From assembly GCF_950295315.1 (NCBI RefSeq), contig NC_080164.1, positions 6,495,582 through 6,559,581 on the forward strand: a DNA stretch of 64,000 nt, read 5' to 3'. Below, one piece after another: positions 44,691 to 55,774 of the stretch. The position numbers were made by a program, and so were the translations under genes. Under the pieces are notes generated by a model that saw only the letters and a program-made list of their open reading frames with translations, made no database searches and was not told the DNA's origin. This DNA is from Erinaceus europaeus (Eukaryota > Chordata > Mammalia > Eulipotyphla > Erinaceidae). How positions within the stretch are numbered: the stretch's first letter is position 1; each line of letters starts with the position of its first letter.

Positions 44691-45744
44691 TTTTTTTTTT
44701 CTAACAGAGACTCCCCTATTTAGCTCTAGAAAACCTGCACACAGCGTTTGATGATGTAGTTTCCATTTACTGAGGAGCCTTCTTGCCATATGCCGGGTCT
44801 CATGTTATCTCACTAAGACTCAAAATTCTGCCAGTATTTATTGTTGTCCCCTCGAGAGCTGAGACTTAACCACAGCCAGTACATGGAGTGAGCCTGTACA
44901 TCTGCCTTCTATTTGGTTGTGCTCTTTGACATAAGAGATAGCAGAACTTAGGGGAAAATCTGGAATCGTGACTATTATGAACATGTACAAGATGGGCCCC
45001 CTGACTGAGAGGCTGGTGCTGACAAGGCCAGCATGCAAAGAAGATTATAAAACCTCTGAAGAAAAACATATACATCAGAAAAAAGAAAGAAAGAAAGAAA
45101 GGGAAAGAGAGAAAGAAAGAAAGAATGTGTCACAGTGAGCCCAATTCACCAGCGATACGCATGAATCAGAAAGAAGACACACACCCAGGAAGAGCACTGT
45201 AGCTATTATGACTCAACCCAGCCCTTTCAGGGTCATGCCGGAGGTGTCTGTGTTCCCTGGAGAGAAAGAGAACTAAGGAGAGATGTTCATTGAAGCCATG
45301 TCACAATAATTGCTGAAACATTTGTGAACCAGGCAAATTTCTGTAGCAGTCCTGCCCACTGCACTGCCTTCAGACATGCAGAAAACAAATGATCAGGAGG
45401 GGAGAGGGGTGTCTTCCTGTTGCAGCAGGAGGAAGGTGAACAAAAATGAGCTCAGAAGTAGGAGTAGCAGTGGCATTTGCAGAAGCCAGGATCACTGCAC
45501 CAGCAGGGAACTGTTGAACAATGTCACTCAATCTTCAATACTCAGTGGCTGTTGTGAGTTAGTAAGAGAAAAGGAAGGTATCTCTGAAAGTTCTGTAGGT
45601 TTTGTCCAGAATGGAATCTAAATAGATTGAAAAAACACTTAAGGAAAAACTGTTAAAGCAGATTTGTTGCTGACTTTTCAAAAAGAAAAAAAAACTGAAT
45701 GTTTAAGGCTGACACTTGGTAAGCAACTAAAAACCTACCCTTTC
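44691..45744. other. No recognisable gene; (GAAA)n near 45085-45124
   Basis: Unique-looking sequence with a GAAA-rich tract. An 81-codon frame at 45376-45621 shows no domain I recognise. Confidence 0.5.
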
Positions 45745-46262
45745 AAGAGACTGGCATATTTCAAGGATGGCTCTCTTGGTCTTTACTTGCCACCTCGTCA
45801 TCTGGTGCCCTAGTTAGGGAATCCTGGGATTCCCACATCAATATGATGGGCCTAGACCTCTAGCAGATACCTCTCTCCCCCATCAATGGTCATCTCCATA
45901 AGGGACAGCATCTTGCACCCATTGATAGGAGTCTACAGGACCTTGCCCTCAATGTGGAACAACAGTGGACAGGATTGCCTCACTCCCCAAAAGGAGGCTG
46001 GGTCAACATACACTGCCACTTGAAGAAGACTGGTCCTGAAGTGAGCGCAGCCTAGAATGTTCCCAGCTATGACCATGGAATGCGAGCTCAGATCTATAGA
46101 AATGAAGAGGTTACACATGCTTCTGTGCCAAATATGAGCCCCTGATCAGACTGATGGGTTTGATAGTTAACAGTATTTATATAATTTCCCATATTTGGGA
46201 ACTCCCCTGATAATACCTTTAGCCCACCTGCATGTTAGCTGTGGAGCTCAGGAAAAGTGACC
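45745..46262 (+). mobile_element. Family X, middle portion only
   Basis: agagactggcatatttcaag, gatgggcctagacctctagc, cactccccaaaaggaggctg, tgttcccagctatgaccatg follow the order of 26865-27390. It lacks the usual 3' end, stopping near gctgtggagctcagg. Confidence 0.7.
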
Positions 46263-46675
46263 CAGAGATATTCTAGGTGGGTATTTGGCTTTGAACACCC
46301 CTCTGAATGAAATTTAAAGCAAAAAAAAAAAAAGACAATCTGTATTCTCTGCTTATTGTTCAAGCATACTCAGACCCATCTTTTACTAAACTATGATAGG
46401 AAATTGCCAGCAAAAAAACATGTTATTTTGCCCCACAAACCACAGTCACCATCAGAGCTTCTGAGAAACATTTGAGCCTGTATGACATTTAGTCTTATAT
46501 GAGTTCTCCTCACTGATTTTTTTTTTTAATTCTGTTGTGGTTCTCCAAAATTCCAAAAAAAAAAACATTTACAATGATGTTGCATAACATTTACTTTCCA
46601 AATATCAAGTTCAGAATATGCACAACAGTGATAGAGCATAAAGGAACTTCCTGTAAGTGCCTGTCACTTTCGTCA
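46263..46675. other. No recognisable feature
   Basis: A- and T-rich sequence with homopolymer runs at 46320 and 46518. Confidence 0.5.
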
Positions 46676-46828
46676 AAAGGGTCCTGGTACACCTGGTCTA
46701 ATGCACACCGACCCAGGTTCACGCTCTCCTTCTTCATTTAAATGACTTCACCTGTCTACTTACTAGGCCTCTAGCTATCTGTTTCTCTCACTTCAACTAT
46801 TCTCTCTCGATTTCAAAACAGAATAATT
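46676..46828 (+). mobile_element. Old SINE-b fragment
   Basis: gggtcctggtacacctggtc, caccgacccaggttcacgct and a pyrimidine-rich end. A second diverged piece may lie at 46860-46960. Confidence 0.5.
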
Positions 46829-47074
46829 TCAAAACTGAACAGTTTATATGCCTGATTAAAGACATGTGTGGTAGCTCCATACCTGGTTACTGTCTCTCTG
46901 ATAAAATGTGCAAAGTTCTCACAAATTTTGGTCCCCAGAACAGCCGTCTCAGAATTTCCCAAGTTTCTTAGTGAAAAAGAAAGATGATCTGCTTCAAATA
47001 TACCAGTAACCTGCTTTTCATAATTTCATTGAGAAAACAAAGAAGCAGAAGCATAAAAAGTGTGTGTTTGTCCC

Positions 47075-47312
47075 TCAGGCAGACGTTGAAAAACAAGATC
47101 AGAAGAGAAAACACAAGTAGAATCTGAACTGGAATTGGTGTATTGCACCAAAGAGAAAGACTCTGGGGTGGGTGGAGGAGAACACAGGTCCTTCAGAGGA
47201 CCTAGTGGGGGTTGTATTGTTATATGGAAAACGGAGAAATGTTATGCATCTACAAACTATTATATTTACTGTCTAATTTAAAACATTAATTCCCAACTAA
47301 AGAAATTTTTAA

Positions 47313-47313
<1 letters not shown>
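47075..47313 (+). mobile_element. L1 3' UTR end
   Basis: gacgttgaaaaacaagatcag, acaagtagaatctgaactgg, aaagactctggggtgggtgg, ttaattcccaactaaagaaa, matching 5045-5300 step for step. Confidence 0.85.

Positions 47314-47376
<63 letters not shown>
47314..47376 (+). repeat. (TG)n microsatellite at the L1 tail
   Basis: About 31 uninterrupted gt units directly following the L1 A-rich end. Confidence 0.97.
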
Positions 47377-47377
<1 letters not shown>

Positions 47378-48257
47378 GGATAATTCCAGTACTTGGTAAT
47401 TTCATACAAATAAGAAATGCAAGTCATGGCTAGAAATTTCCTAAAAAGTACTAGATAAATGAATGGTCAAATATATAAGACAAAGAAAACTCATCAATAT
47501 GGGGAGTAAAGGAGATATCATGAATCCAAGAAAGTAAGACAGAGTGAAAAATTTTAACACAAAGATTCCATAGTGTAAGACCCAAGTCTCCAGAAAACAA
47601 AAAGTGAAGTATAATATAAAGAAAAATAAGGAAAATTCAGAAATAGACATCAAATTACTTTTATTAATATTGATTCTGTAAAGAAATAAAAAAAATCACT
47701 CTTCCTGACTGTCCATAACCTCTGAGTCCCTATATGAATCAATGGTTTAAATTCACACCACTTGCCTACAGCAAAATACAAAGGCAAACTACTTTGTTTC
47801 CTAGCATCCCAAAGACAAGTCTCTTTCAGAAACATACTGTCAATCCAACCAACAAAGAAGTCATATAAATAGATCCCCAAATATGAGTTACCTATATAAA
47901 GTTGAAAACATCCAAGCAGACAAAGCATCACAGTGGAAACTTTATTTCTAAAATAGTGATACAGAAAGTTAAACAAAGCCATCCAATTAGTAAAAAGCAA
48001 TATTCCATAATTATAATTTCACACTACTGGTTGCATGAGTTAAACAGAGATTTGGCTGAATCATATGTGGGAAGGAAAATATAATGGTGATCCTGAAGTA
48101 CGGTGTCCTATCAGGAGACTCCTCAAAACTACTATAGATTCAGAGACCAACTGCAGATGCTCATGTTGGTCAAAGGTTGGACAAAAACCTTAATGAAAAT
48201 AGCAGACTGTTAAAATATATCAATTCACAGTAGTATTTAAATAAAAACTCCATAGCC
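47377..48257. other. No recognisable feature
   Basis: AT-rich unique-looking DNA. A 116-codon minus frame at 47650-48000 lacks any motif that I recognise. Confidence 0.45.
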
Positions 48258-48440
48258 AAGGAGGCAGCCCAGAGGTAGAAGGTAAGACTTGCATGCCTGA
48301 GACCACAGACTCAATAACTGGCACCATGTGTGTCAGAGATATTCAGTGCTCTGGTCTCAGCATATCTCTCTCTCTCTCTTTCCCTTTCTCTCCCTCCATC
48401 TCCCTCTCCTTCTCTTTCTCTATCCCTTTCCCTCAGAAAG
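48258..48440 (+). mobile_element. SINE-d with pyrimidine-rich tail
   Basis: ggaggcagcccagaggtaga, cttgcatgcctgagaccaca, attcagtgctctggtctcag, then a (TC)-rich tail. Confidence 0.6.
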
Positions 48441-48654
48441 AAAAAAAGAAATCATTTAAATAAAAGAACAACTTGTGAACTACATTGGGAAAACTCTAAG
48501 TAACCATCAAATTCTACTGAAAACTGTTAAGTAATTTATTCCCAAATGCTAACTATACACCAAGATAATTATCAAAAGTTTCTTTTTAATGGAAACCTAA
48601 CTTGTCTTATCATGAATCCCTTTAGGAGGAGGAGGAGGAGGAGGAGGAGGTCCA

Positions 48655-48790
48655 GGACATGGCACAGTGGATAAAACATTGGATTCTCACTCAACCATGA
48701 GGTCCTGAGTTCAATCACCAGCAGCACATGTACTAAAGTGATGTCTGGTTCTTTCTCTCTGCCTGTCTTTCTCATGAATAAATAAATAAA
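48655..48790 (+). mobile_element. SINE-c between purine microsatellites
   Basis: ggacatggcacagtggataaa, catgaggtcctgagttcaat, agcagcacatgtactaaagtg, end tcatgaataaataaataaat. A (GGA)n run lies at 48627-48650 and a (GAA/GGA)n tract at 48790-48890. Confidence 0.85.
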
Positions 48791-48890
48791 TTTGAAGAAG
48801 AAGGAGGAGAAGGAGAGGAAGAAGAAGAAGAGGAGGAGGAGGAGGAAGAGGAAGAAAAAGGGAGAAAGGAAGAAAAAGAAAAACAGAAAA
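48790..48890 (+). repeat. (GAA/GGA)n microsatellite
   Basis: Purine-only tract grown from the SINE-c tail; explains the phenylalanine/leucine/serine-rich minus frame. Confidence 0.9.
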
Positions 48891-49168
48891 GGAACAAGAT
48901 CCCTTTTTGTTTGAATCTTTTCACTGATCAATTTCACTTGCTTTGTAAGTTTCCATACAACCTCTGTCCTAGCGCATATTAATAGTTTCCCTTACGAGCT
49001 TTCCTGACTGTTGTCCAGTCTCACTCCTCACCCTCAGGCATAATTTGACATGCAAACTTCTTTAATATAATGTGTGTGCATGTGTGTGTGCATTCATTAA
49101 CCACACCCTGACTCAAGCCAAAACCCCTGCCACATTGAACTTTCACTGCTTCTCAAGTCTAACAGGTA

Positions 49169-49464
49169 TGCTATAGATTGAATTTTGCTAGAACTAGTGT
49201 AATAGTATTTGGAGATGAGGACCTTGAGAAGTGACTCTCATGAAATGTACTAGTTCTGAGAAAGGGATAATAGAGACAGAAAACTCCCCTGTTCCTTCCG
49301 CCACCTGAGGACACAGTGAACCAGGAAGTCAGCTTCCATATAACTGATCTACTGCACCTTGATCTCAGACTTTTCACAACCCAGAACTATGAGAAATAAA
49401 TTTCTGTTTTGTATATGTCACTCAGTGTGGTGTTTGGTTACGGCAGCCCTAAAGAACAAAGACA
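49169..49464 (+). mobile_element. Old MLT1-type MaLR (ERVL-MaLR) LTR
   Basis: tgctatagattgaattttgc start, then agtatttggagatgagg, ttccgccacctgaggacaca, gaaccaggaagtcagcttcc, accttgatctcagacttttc, agaaataaatttctgttttg and ggcagccctaaagaacaaag follow the order I know from MLT1 LTRs, which are old and shared across placental mammals. A TG...CA form is retained (end gaca). The sequence is diverged, as expected for its age. Confidence 0.8.
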
Positions 49465-49471
49465 ATGTCCA

Positions 49472-49679
49472 GGGGCTGGGTGGTGGTGCATCTGGTTGAG
49501 TGTACATGTTACAATGGTAAAGGACACGGGTTCAAGAACCCGGTTCCCACCTACAGGAGGAAAGCTTCCAGAGTACTGAAGCAAGGCTGCAGGTGTCTCT
49601 CTCCCTCTCTATATCCCCTTCCCTCTTGATTTCTGGCTATCTCTATCAAATAAATAAAGATAATAAATAATTTTTTAAA
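49472..49679 (+). mobile_element. SINE-b, short form
   Basis: ggggctgggtggtggtgcatc, actgaagcaaggctgcaggt, ctatcaaataaataaagata. It sits right at the end of the MLT1 LTR. Confidence 0.9.
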
Positions 49680-49867
49680 AGACAACATAACTAGGGTTTT
49701 TGTACCTGTGGCACTCCTAACTACATAGCCTGAGAAAACCCCTACCCCTCTCTAAGCATGCCCAAGTGTCACTCATTGCACAAAGCCTTTCTACTTTTTT
49801 TCCATTCTTTGAGGCCATGATGCATTTCTCTGCGAACTTCGATTAATGACAGATTGCTTTCTTATTA

Positions 49868-50215
49868 GTGACTTGTAAGATAATAGAGGTATAGTCCTAT
49901 ACCACTCCCACCACCAGAGCTCTGTGTCCCCACCTCCACCCCCAGCCCCCACAATAACTACTGTATTTCTCCCAAGGTCTTAGGTATAAGATTACTCTTC
50001 TTAATTTTTTAAGTTTATGTGCTTCAATTCTTCATATACCACATATAAATGAAATCATCTGGTGACTGTCCTTCACTTTCTTATTTACTCCACTAAGCAT
50101 AATCATCTCCATCCAGTCCTATCCATTTTGCCCCCCAAAGGGCAAAGTACAGTCTTTTTAATTGCTGAATAGTACTCCACTGAGTATGTGTCCCTTAACT
50201 TCTTTTGTGTGTGTA
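49868..50215 (-). mobile_element. L1-type 3' UTR and ORF2 end
   Basis: cactcccaccaccagagctc (terminal core), then catctccatccagtcctatc and attgctgaatagtactccac, the antisense of the MEYYSAI region. Diverged. Confidence 0.6.
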
Positions 50216-50227
50216 TGCATTTATACG

Positions 50228-50510
50228 ATTTAGCGCAGCGGGTTAAGCACATGTGGAACAAAGCACAAGGACCAGCTTAAGAATCCTGGTTCGAGCCCCC
50301 GGGTCCCCACCTGCAGAGGAGTCGCTTCACAGGCGGTGAAGCAGGTCTGCAGGTGTCTATCTTTCTCTCCCCGTCTCTGTCTTCCCCTTCTCTCTCCATT
50401 TCTCTCTGTCCTATCCAACAACAATAACAACAACAACATAGAGATTAACAATAATAACTACAACAATAAAAACCAGAAGAGCAACAAAAGGGAAAATGAA
50501 TAAAGATAAA
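50228..50510 (+). mobile_element. SINE-a, missing its first bases
   Basis: tttagcgcagcgggttaagc, tcgcttcacaggcggtgaag, tcctatccaacaacaataac and an A-rich tail. Confidence 0.9.
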
Positions 50511-50821
50511 AAAAGGTTCAAATGAGTGATTTTTATTCCATTATTAAAAGACTTCTTACTCTATTAAAGTATTCCTCATAAGGTTATTCTAATGATATTT
50601 TGACATTTTAATTATGAAAACAAAAATGCAAGCCATAGAGAAACTTTTAGCCATTCAGGCAAAGATGGATGACTCCATGTGGTAGTTCATGGCTGGTTTG
50701 GATGATAAATTATTTTCTGAAGTATTGATACTGCAAGTGAACTGGAAGCAATGCCATCCTTCAATCCAGGAAAGCAGTGACCCTGCCTTACCCAGACACT
50801 AGATTAGAACCCTCCTCCTTC
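50511..50821. other. No recognisable feature
   Basis: About 310 bp of unique-looking sequence. Confidence 0.5.
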
Positions 50822-50834
50822 AGAATGCCTTCTT

Positions 50835-51105
50835 TTTTATATTTATTTATTTCCTTTTGTTGCCCTTGTTGTTTTATTATTGTAGTTATTCTTATTGTCA
50901 TTGTTGTTGGATAGGACAGAGAGAAATGGAGAGAGGAGGCGAAGACAGAGGGGAGAGAAAGATAGACACCTGCAGACCTGCTTCACCACTTGTGAAGTGA
51001 CTCCCCTGCAGGTGGGGAGCCGGGGGCTCGAACCGGGATTCTTACACCAGTCCTTATGCTTTGCACCACCTGCGCTTAACCTGCTGTGCTACAGCCCAAC
51101 TCCCT
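50835..51105 (-). mobile_element. SINE-a with perfect target-site duplication
   Basis: Antisense copy ending gctacagcccaactccct. Duplication agaatgccttctt at 50822-50834 and 51106-51118. Confidence 0.95.
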
Positions 51106-51118
51106 AGAATGCCTTCTT

Positions 51119-51662
51119 GTAAGAATGCCTTCCCTATGCCCCTCTCTTGTGTCTGAAACCAACCAGAGTGTGCAGTGCTCCTAATTTAGTGTTCTGATCT
51201 GGACACACCTGGGCTGGGACGCCTACCCTCCATTTGGAAGGTTCTCTGACTCCTAGCCTAGCATATGTCATTGATTATATATACCAAGAAACTCAGCTCT
51301 TAATTTTGGCTGTCACTAGTTTGCTCTATAAAGAGTCTAGACACATTAACATGAACTTCAGACCCTTAATCCTTAAATTCAAAGAGCAAATACTATGTAC
51401 TTACGACCTTCAATTCACCTACTAGTTCACCACTATAATAGATGGAGATGTAATTAAGAATTAATAATCATATCCACATAGTTGCATCACTAAATACTAA
51501 AAGCTAAAAATTAAAAAAAACAATGTGCTAAAATGCTTAAATTAATCAAAGATGCACAGTTCACTGTGTTTTTTGAAGTGTCCATTTTCAGTGCTATGGC
51601 TCCCTGATTTGAAAAAATACAGACACACACTCACCTGCATACCCACACGTGTGCACACACAT
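51119..51662. other. No recognisable feature
   Basis: AT-rich unique-looking sequence. Confidence 0.5.
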
Positions 51663-51722
51663 TTATTGTATTTTATTTTTTAATTTCTGTTTATAAAAAG
51701 GAAACATTGACAGAAACCATAG
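51663..51722 (-). mobile_element. Possible family X tail fragment
   Basis: tataaaaaggaaacattgac plus agaaaccata is close to the reverse complement of the X ending (tttgtcaatgtttccttttt). Too short to be sure. Confidence 0.45.
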
Positions 51723-51808
51723 CTTCCACACACATTTTTTAACCATAATTAGGAATTCACCACTCCAGACCAACTTTTTCAGGCAGAAAGATAGGAACAG
51801 AGCTGCCG

Positions 51809-51827
51809 ATCCCTGTTCAGGGCGCCA
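51809..51827 (-). other. Retroviral primer-binding site, lysine tRNA type
   Basis: On the minus strand it reads TGGCGCCCTGAACAGGGAT. This is the lysine-tRNA primer-binding site with one extra T after CGCCC and a C-to-T at the last base. It lies 2 bp beyond the 3' edge of the LTR at 51830-52184, exactly where a provirus carries it. About 85 bp of leader-like sequence follows (51723-51808 on the plus strand) before other DNA takes over. Confidence 0.85.
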
Positions 51828-51829
51828 TA

Positions 51830-52184
51830 TGCCAGGCTGGGCTGGCTTCACGGGCGGTAGAGAGACAACCAGGGACTCATGGCTGAGCTGGGAAGCAGTA
51901 TCTCGTTTATTAATCAGATACATCGCCTTATATGCATCTCTTCACCGGAAGTGGCAAAGGAAAGGAAATGACTAGGAGAGGGGGCAGAGCAAAAAAAGAG
52001 CACAAACAGAACATAGAAAGCTTCCATCTAACCAGTGGGGATGAAACCAATACCCTGCAGGCAGGGCGGGACCCAGGTAAAACAGTGATGATGTAAATAG
52101 ACCACATTGTAAGTGATACAAGCTAACCTAATGTGATGATCAAAACAGAAGGTCTTATAAGCAGAATTTAGAAGCAGACCAACA
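51830..52184 (-). mobile_element. LTR-B, 5' LTR of a truncated provirus
   Basis: Plus-strand landmarks: ggctggcttcacgggcggta, gactcatggctgagctggga, a tctcgtttattaatcag antisense polyadenylation signal, ctgcaggcagggcgggaccc, aatttagaagcagaccaaca. The lysine primer-binding site just to its left shows this was the 5' LTR of a provirus oriented minus; gag, pol and env are lost. No convincing target duplication can be read because the other end is gone. Confidence 0.85.
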
Positions 52185-52187
52185 CAG

Positions 52188-52290
52188 AGCCACCAAAATA
52201 GCTCACTGGATAGTGTGCTATTTTGCTATGTGAACAACCCAAGTTCAAGCCCCATTCCCACCACTTTGCTGCTATGGTCTCTGTCAAAAG
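52188..52290 (+). mobile_element. Short tRNA-like SINE fragment
   Basis: aatagctcactggatagtgtg (A-box-like) and cccaagttcaagccccattc (B-box-like) spaced as in a tRNA-derived SINE, followed by a purine tract. Confidence 0.5.
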
Positions 52291-52440
52291 GAGAAGAGGA
52301 AGGAAGGAAGGAAGGGAGGGAGGAAGGGAGGGAGGAAGGGAGGGAGGGAGGAATGAAGGATTAAGAGGAAATGGGAGGAATAGGGAAGGAGAGAAGGAAA
52401 GGGCAAGGAAAAAGGAAAGAGAGAGAGGGAGAGAGAATGA
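52290..52440 (+). repeat. Purine-only (GGAA/GGGA)n tract
   Basis: About 150 bp of ggaagggagg-type units; low complexity. Confidence 0.9.
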
Positions 52441-52532
52441 ACTACCAGACCATCAAGGTTAAGCTCCCCTGGTACAGGAGGGCAGGCTGATGCTGGTCCA
52501 TGAACATGGCAAAGCAGCATCCACACTGTCCA

Positions 52533-52700
52533 GATGTGCCATCTTATTGGTTCTGCACCAGATGTGCCACCTTGTTGGATCTGCACCAGATGTGCCACCT
52601 TGTTGGATCTGCACCAGATGTGCCACCTTGTTGGATCTGCACCAGATGTGCCACCTTGTTGGATCTGAACCAGATGTGCCATCTTGTTGGTTCTGCAGAA
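52533..52700. repeat. 28-bp minisatellite, six copies
   Basis: The unit begins gatgtgccaccttgttgg and closes atctgcacca. Copies start at 52533, 52561, 52589, 52617, 52645 and 52673. Copies 2-4 are identical; copies 1, 5 and 6 differ by a few bases. Because 28 is not a multiple of three and few stops occur, both strands show long repetitive frames, which I treat as artefacts. Confidence 0.97.
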
Positions 52701-53336
52701 GTATATTCTAATGATTTATTACTCATTTGGATAGTCTGATTTTACTTTTAGACTAAGAAATCGAGGCATGCATTTTAATCAGTTGTTATTCTTTTTATTT
52801 TATGACAGCTCCACTCTCTCGTATTTAAAACACGTACACACAGAGAGATAACACATATAAATAATAAAAATAGAATTTAATCCTTAAGACAGAAAAGCAA
52901 CCACATTGCCAACACATAGATAAATAAACATTTTGACATAAATGATAATTAAGAAATTATGTAAAGCAAGTCAGATTTTCAGCACTAACTGTACTGGGTT
53001 TTATTTAATGACTTTCAACAATTTTGCAATTAGTGCCTGTAAAAGCTATTTCTATGCCTGAGTACAATAACGCAAAAGAAAAGTGTCAGAAATAAAACAA
53101 AACAAAAATTGGTGAACATAAGCTTAAAGAGTAGAACTAAAAAGTCAACATAAGAAAAAGGAGTAGGAAGCACCACCTCATAAGTCTTCTTTTCAATATG
53201 CAAATATTCATTCTACGTAGCACTCAAGTCTAGGCAAAGACTAACAGTATAATTTCAACACAGGTAAATGTGTCTATATTGTTAGTCTGCATATAATTCT
53301 AGTTAAAAGTATTCTGTACAACAAGGAAAGCAAATT
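52701..53336. other. No recognisable feature
   Basis: AT-rich unique-looking sequence. Confidence 0.5.
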
Positions 53337-53565
53337 AGGGCCAGGCAGAGGCCTCCCTGGTCCGAAACTGTAAGCAGGAAGCTTCAGCAGGAGTAGATAA
53401 TGCTGCAGGTGTCTCTCCTTTCTCCCTGTCTGTCTCTCACCCTCGAATGTTAAAAGAATGAAGAAGAGGAAAAGGAGGAGGAGAAGGAGAAGAAAATGGC
53501 CACCAGGAGCCATGGAGTCTTGCTGGCACTGACACCAAGCGATAATACTGGTGAAAGAAAAAGGA
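53337..53565 (+). mobile_element. SINE-b, long form, degraded
   Basis: gccaggcagaggcctccctgg head, purine expansion at 53459-53495, tail gacaccaagcgataatactgg. Confidence 0.7.
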
Positions 53566-54185
53566 GAGGGAGAGGAGAGAGAAGGAGAGAGAAAGAAAGA
53601 ATCGGGGAGGTGGGGAGGGAAGAGGAAGGCAGGGGAGAGAAAATATGAAACCTGACAAAATAAAATTAGTCTCTGGACATGAGTTAGTAATTGTTGGCAA
53701 ATGAGTTCATAAGATTGGTTTTGCCCTCTGTGCTTCCTGCCCAGATGGTAGCACCTGTCCCCTTCTCCAGAATTTCTCTTATCTCTCTCATCTTACTCTG
53801 TTGACATTCACACAGACTGTTATCGTACATGGGGAGATGTTGTTAACTACTATCAGCTATGAACAACAGAGTTACTCACTCACTTGCAGAACAACAGAAG
53901 CACTGTTACATTTTCATAAGTCACACAGAGTGAAGTTGAGAGACTCCAATACCTAATCTGCTCAGGTTCAAAGAGGAAGCTTTGTTTCTTCTAATGTGTT
54001 ACAAAAATAAGGTTCTTCTGGGTAACTATGTAACTAGAATGCAATCTTTATTATTTTCAGCACCTTTTGTCTTCCATAATTACTCCTCAATTCATTTGAA
54101 TGTTGTCTCTCAAAATCAGGTCTTGATATTAAAGATAATAGGACAGACAAAAAAGTGAAAAACAGATATAGAATTTAAGGTATAC
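53566..54185. other. No recognisable feature; GA-rich start
   Basis: 53565-53640 is GA-rich; the remainder is unique-looking. Confidence 0.5.
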
Positions 54186-54262
54186 TATTGTGGACTTGTA
54201 CTCCTCTTATCCTATGGTTTTTGTCAGTGTTTCCTTTTTTATAAATAAATTTTTAAAAAAAT
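54186..54262 (+). mobile_element. Family X 3' tail
   Basis: gtggacttgtactcctcttatcctatgg in pieces, then gtcagtgtttccttttttat, aaataaattttt: the terminal core of X only. Confidence 0.75.
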
Positions 54263-54967
54263 ATATATACTATATATAAATAGTATAAATGTTACACACT
54301 AGCTAAAGATTAGTCCATTAAATGTATATTTATATATGTTATCTTAGTATGTAGTTATGAATTTGTATTTATGTGCATATATACGTATAAAAACTTCAGA
54401 GACTTGAACTTTACAATACATGTTCCCAGGTGGTCATTTACATATAGATTATCATTGGCACTTCTGAGATAACCACTTACAAACTAACACTAAAGAATTT
54501 ACTCCCTAATCTTACTTCTATAAGTCATGGCACAAACGTTAAATAAAAAAGAGAAAAAGAAAAGAAAAAGTAATGTTTTCAATTGTTGGAGTTCAGCTCC
54601 ACAAGGGTTCTATGAGGAGGAGAGAAATGAAACACCCAGGCAAGGAACCTTGGGATCATTCTGGGAATGGAACAGAACGGAACAGTTCCTGGGACATATG
54701 TGTACAGCGATTTTTGGCAAACTTCCCCCTGAATATGGATGCTTCACCCAATTATGTGATCATGACTGATTGGTATGAGACAGCCTCTCTCCCTAGTCTA
54801 GTCTCTGGGAGACGGTCAGGAGAAGCTAATGGTGGCCTCTGTAACGCACAGCACACTGAGATTGGCTCAGAGAGCTGTTTCAGCATCACACACACCACAG
54901 AGGCCACAGAGCAACACAGAGGTTTTGCCTCTGACAGCTGCACAGCATGTGCCATGGAAATTTGCCT
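54263..54967. other. No recognisable repeat; 167-codon open frame
   Basis: A plus-strand open frame at 54573-55076 runs into a SINE-a. The upstream part shows no motif that I know and an overlapping antisense frame exists. I do not call a gene. Confidence 0.4.
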
Positions 54968-54977
54968 CAAAATGCTG

Positions 54978-55264
54978 GGTGTTTTGTGTGTGTGTGTGTT
55001 TTTTTTATTTTCCCGTTTGTTGCCCTTGTTGTTTAACATTGTTGTGGTTAATACTGTTGTTGTTATTGATGGATAGGACAGAGAGAAATGGAGAGAAAAG
55101 GGGAAGACAGAGAGAGGAGAGAAAAAGACACCTACAGACCTGCTTCACCGCTTATGAAGCGACTCCCCTGCAGGTGGAGAGCCTGGAGCTGGAACCGGGA
55201 TGCTTAAGGGGTCCTTGAGCTTCACGCCACATGCGCTAAACCCACTGCGCCACCGATGGACTCC
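54978..55264 (-). mobile_element. SINE-a, first of a same-site pair
   Basis: Antisense copy ending gcgccaccgatggactcc. The target caaaatgctg lies before it (54968-54977) and after it (55265-55274). Confidence 0.95.
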
Positions 55265-55274
55265 CAAAATGCTG

Positions 55275-55571
55275 GGTTTTTTTTTTTTACTTTTTTAATA
55301 TTTATTTATTCCCTTTTGTTGCTCTTGTTGTTTTACTGTTGTAGTTATTACTGTTGTTATTGATGTTGTTGTTGGATAGGACAGAGAGAAATGGAGAGAG
55401 GAAGGGAAGACAGAGGGGGAGAGAAAGACAGACACCTGCAGACCTGCTTCACCGCCTGTGAAGCGACTCCCCTGCAGGTGGGGAGCCGGGGGCTCGAACC
55501 TGGATCCCCTGGAGCGGGTCCTTGTGCTTTGCGCCACGTGCGACTAACCCGCTGCACCACTGCCCGACTCC
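55275..55571 (-). mobile_element. SINE-a, second of a same-site pair
   Basis: Antisense copy ending gcaccactgcccgactcc. It is flanked by caaaatgctg at 55265-55274 and 55572-55581, so it used the same target as its neighbour. Confidence 0.95.
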
Positions 55572-55774
55572 CAAAATGCTGTTTCAAAGGTTTTCCACCA
55601 TTTCTCTCATGAGAGAAAAAACATGTAGCATGACTATTACATTTTTTTTTCCAGCATTGCTCAAACTGTACTCTAAAATAGACCCTGATTTTCAGGTCTT
55701 CAAAGTAAGATAACTCTTGAAACAGAGAGTACTCTTATCTTTCACCCTGGAGAGCCAGTGATTTTATTCACTTT

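Noticed and set aside
48655..48740. U6 snRNA-like wording (agcagcacatgtactaaag)
   Set aside because: The flanking sequence is SINE-c and the rest of U6 is absent.
52533..52700. CRISPR-like array of 28-bp repeats
   Set aside because: The repeats are contiguous with no spacers, and the host is a mammal.
52284..52739. Long repetitive open frames on both strands (up to 132 codons)
   Set aside because: Produced by the 28-bp minisatellite and the adjacent purine tract; no start context, no known repeat-protein family.
54573..55076. 167-codon open frame
   Set aside because: Its 3' part is SINE-a and a TG tract; the rest has no motif that I know and overlaps an antisense frame.
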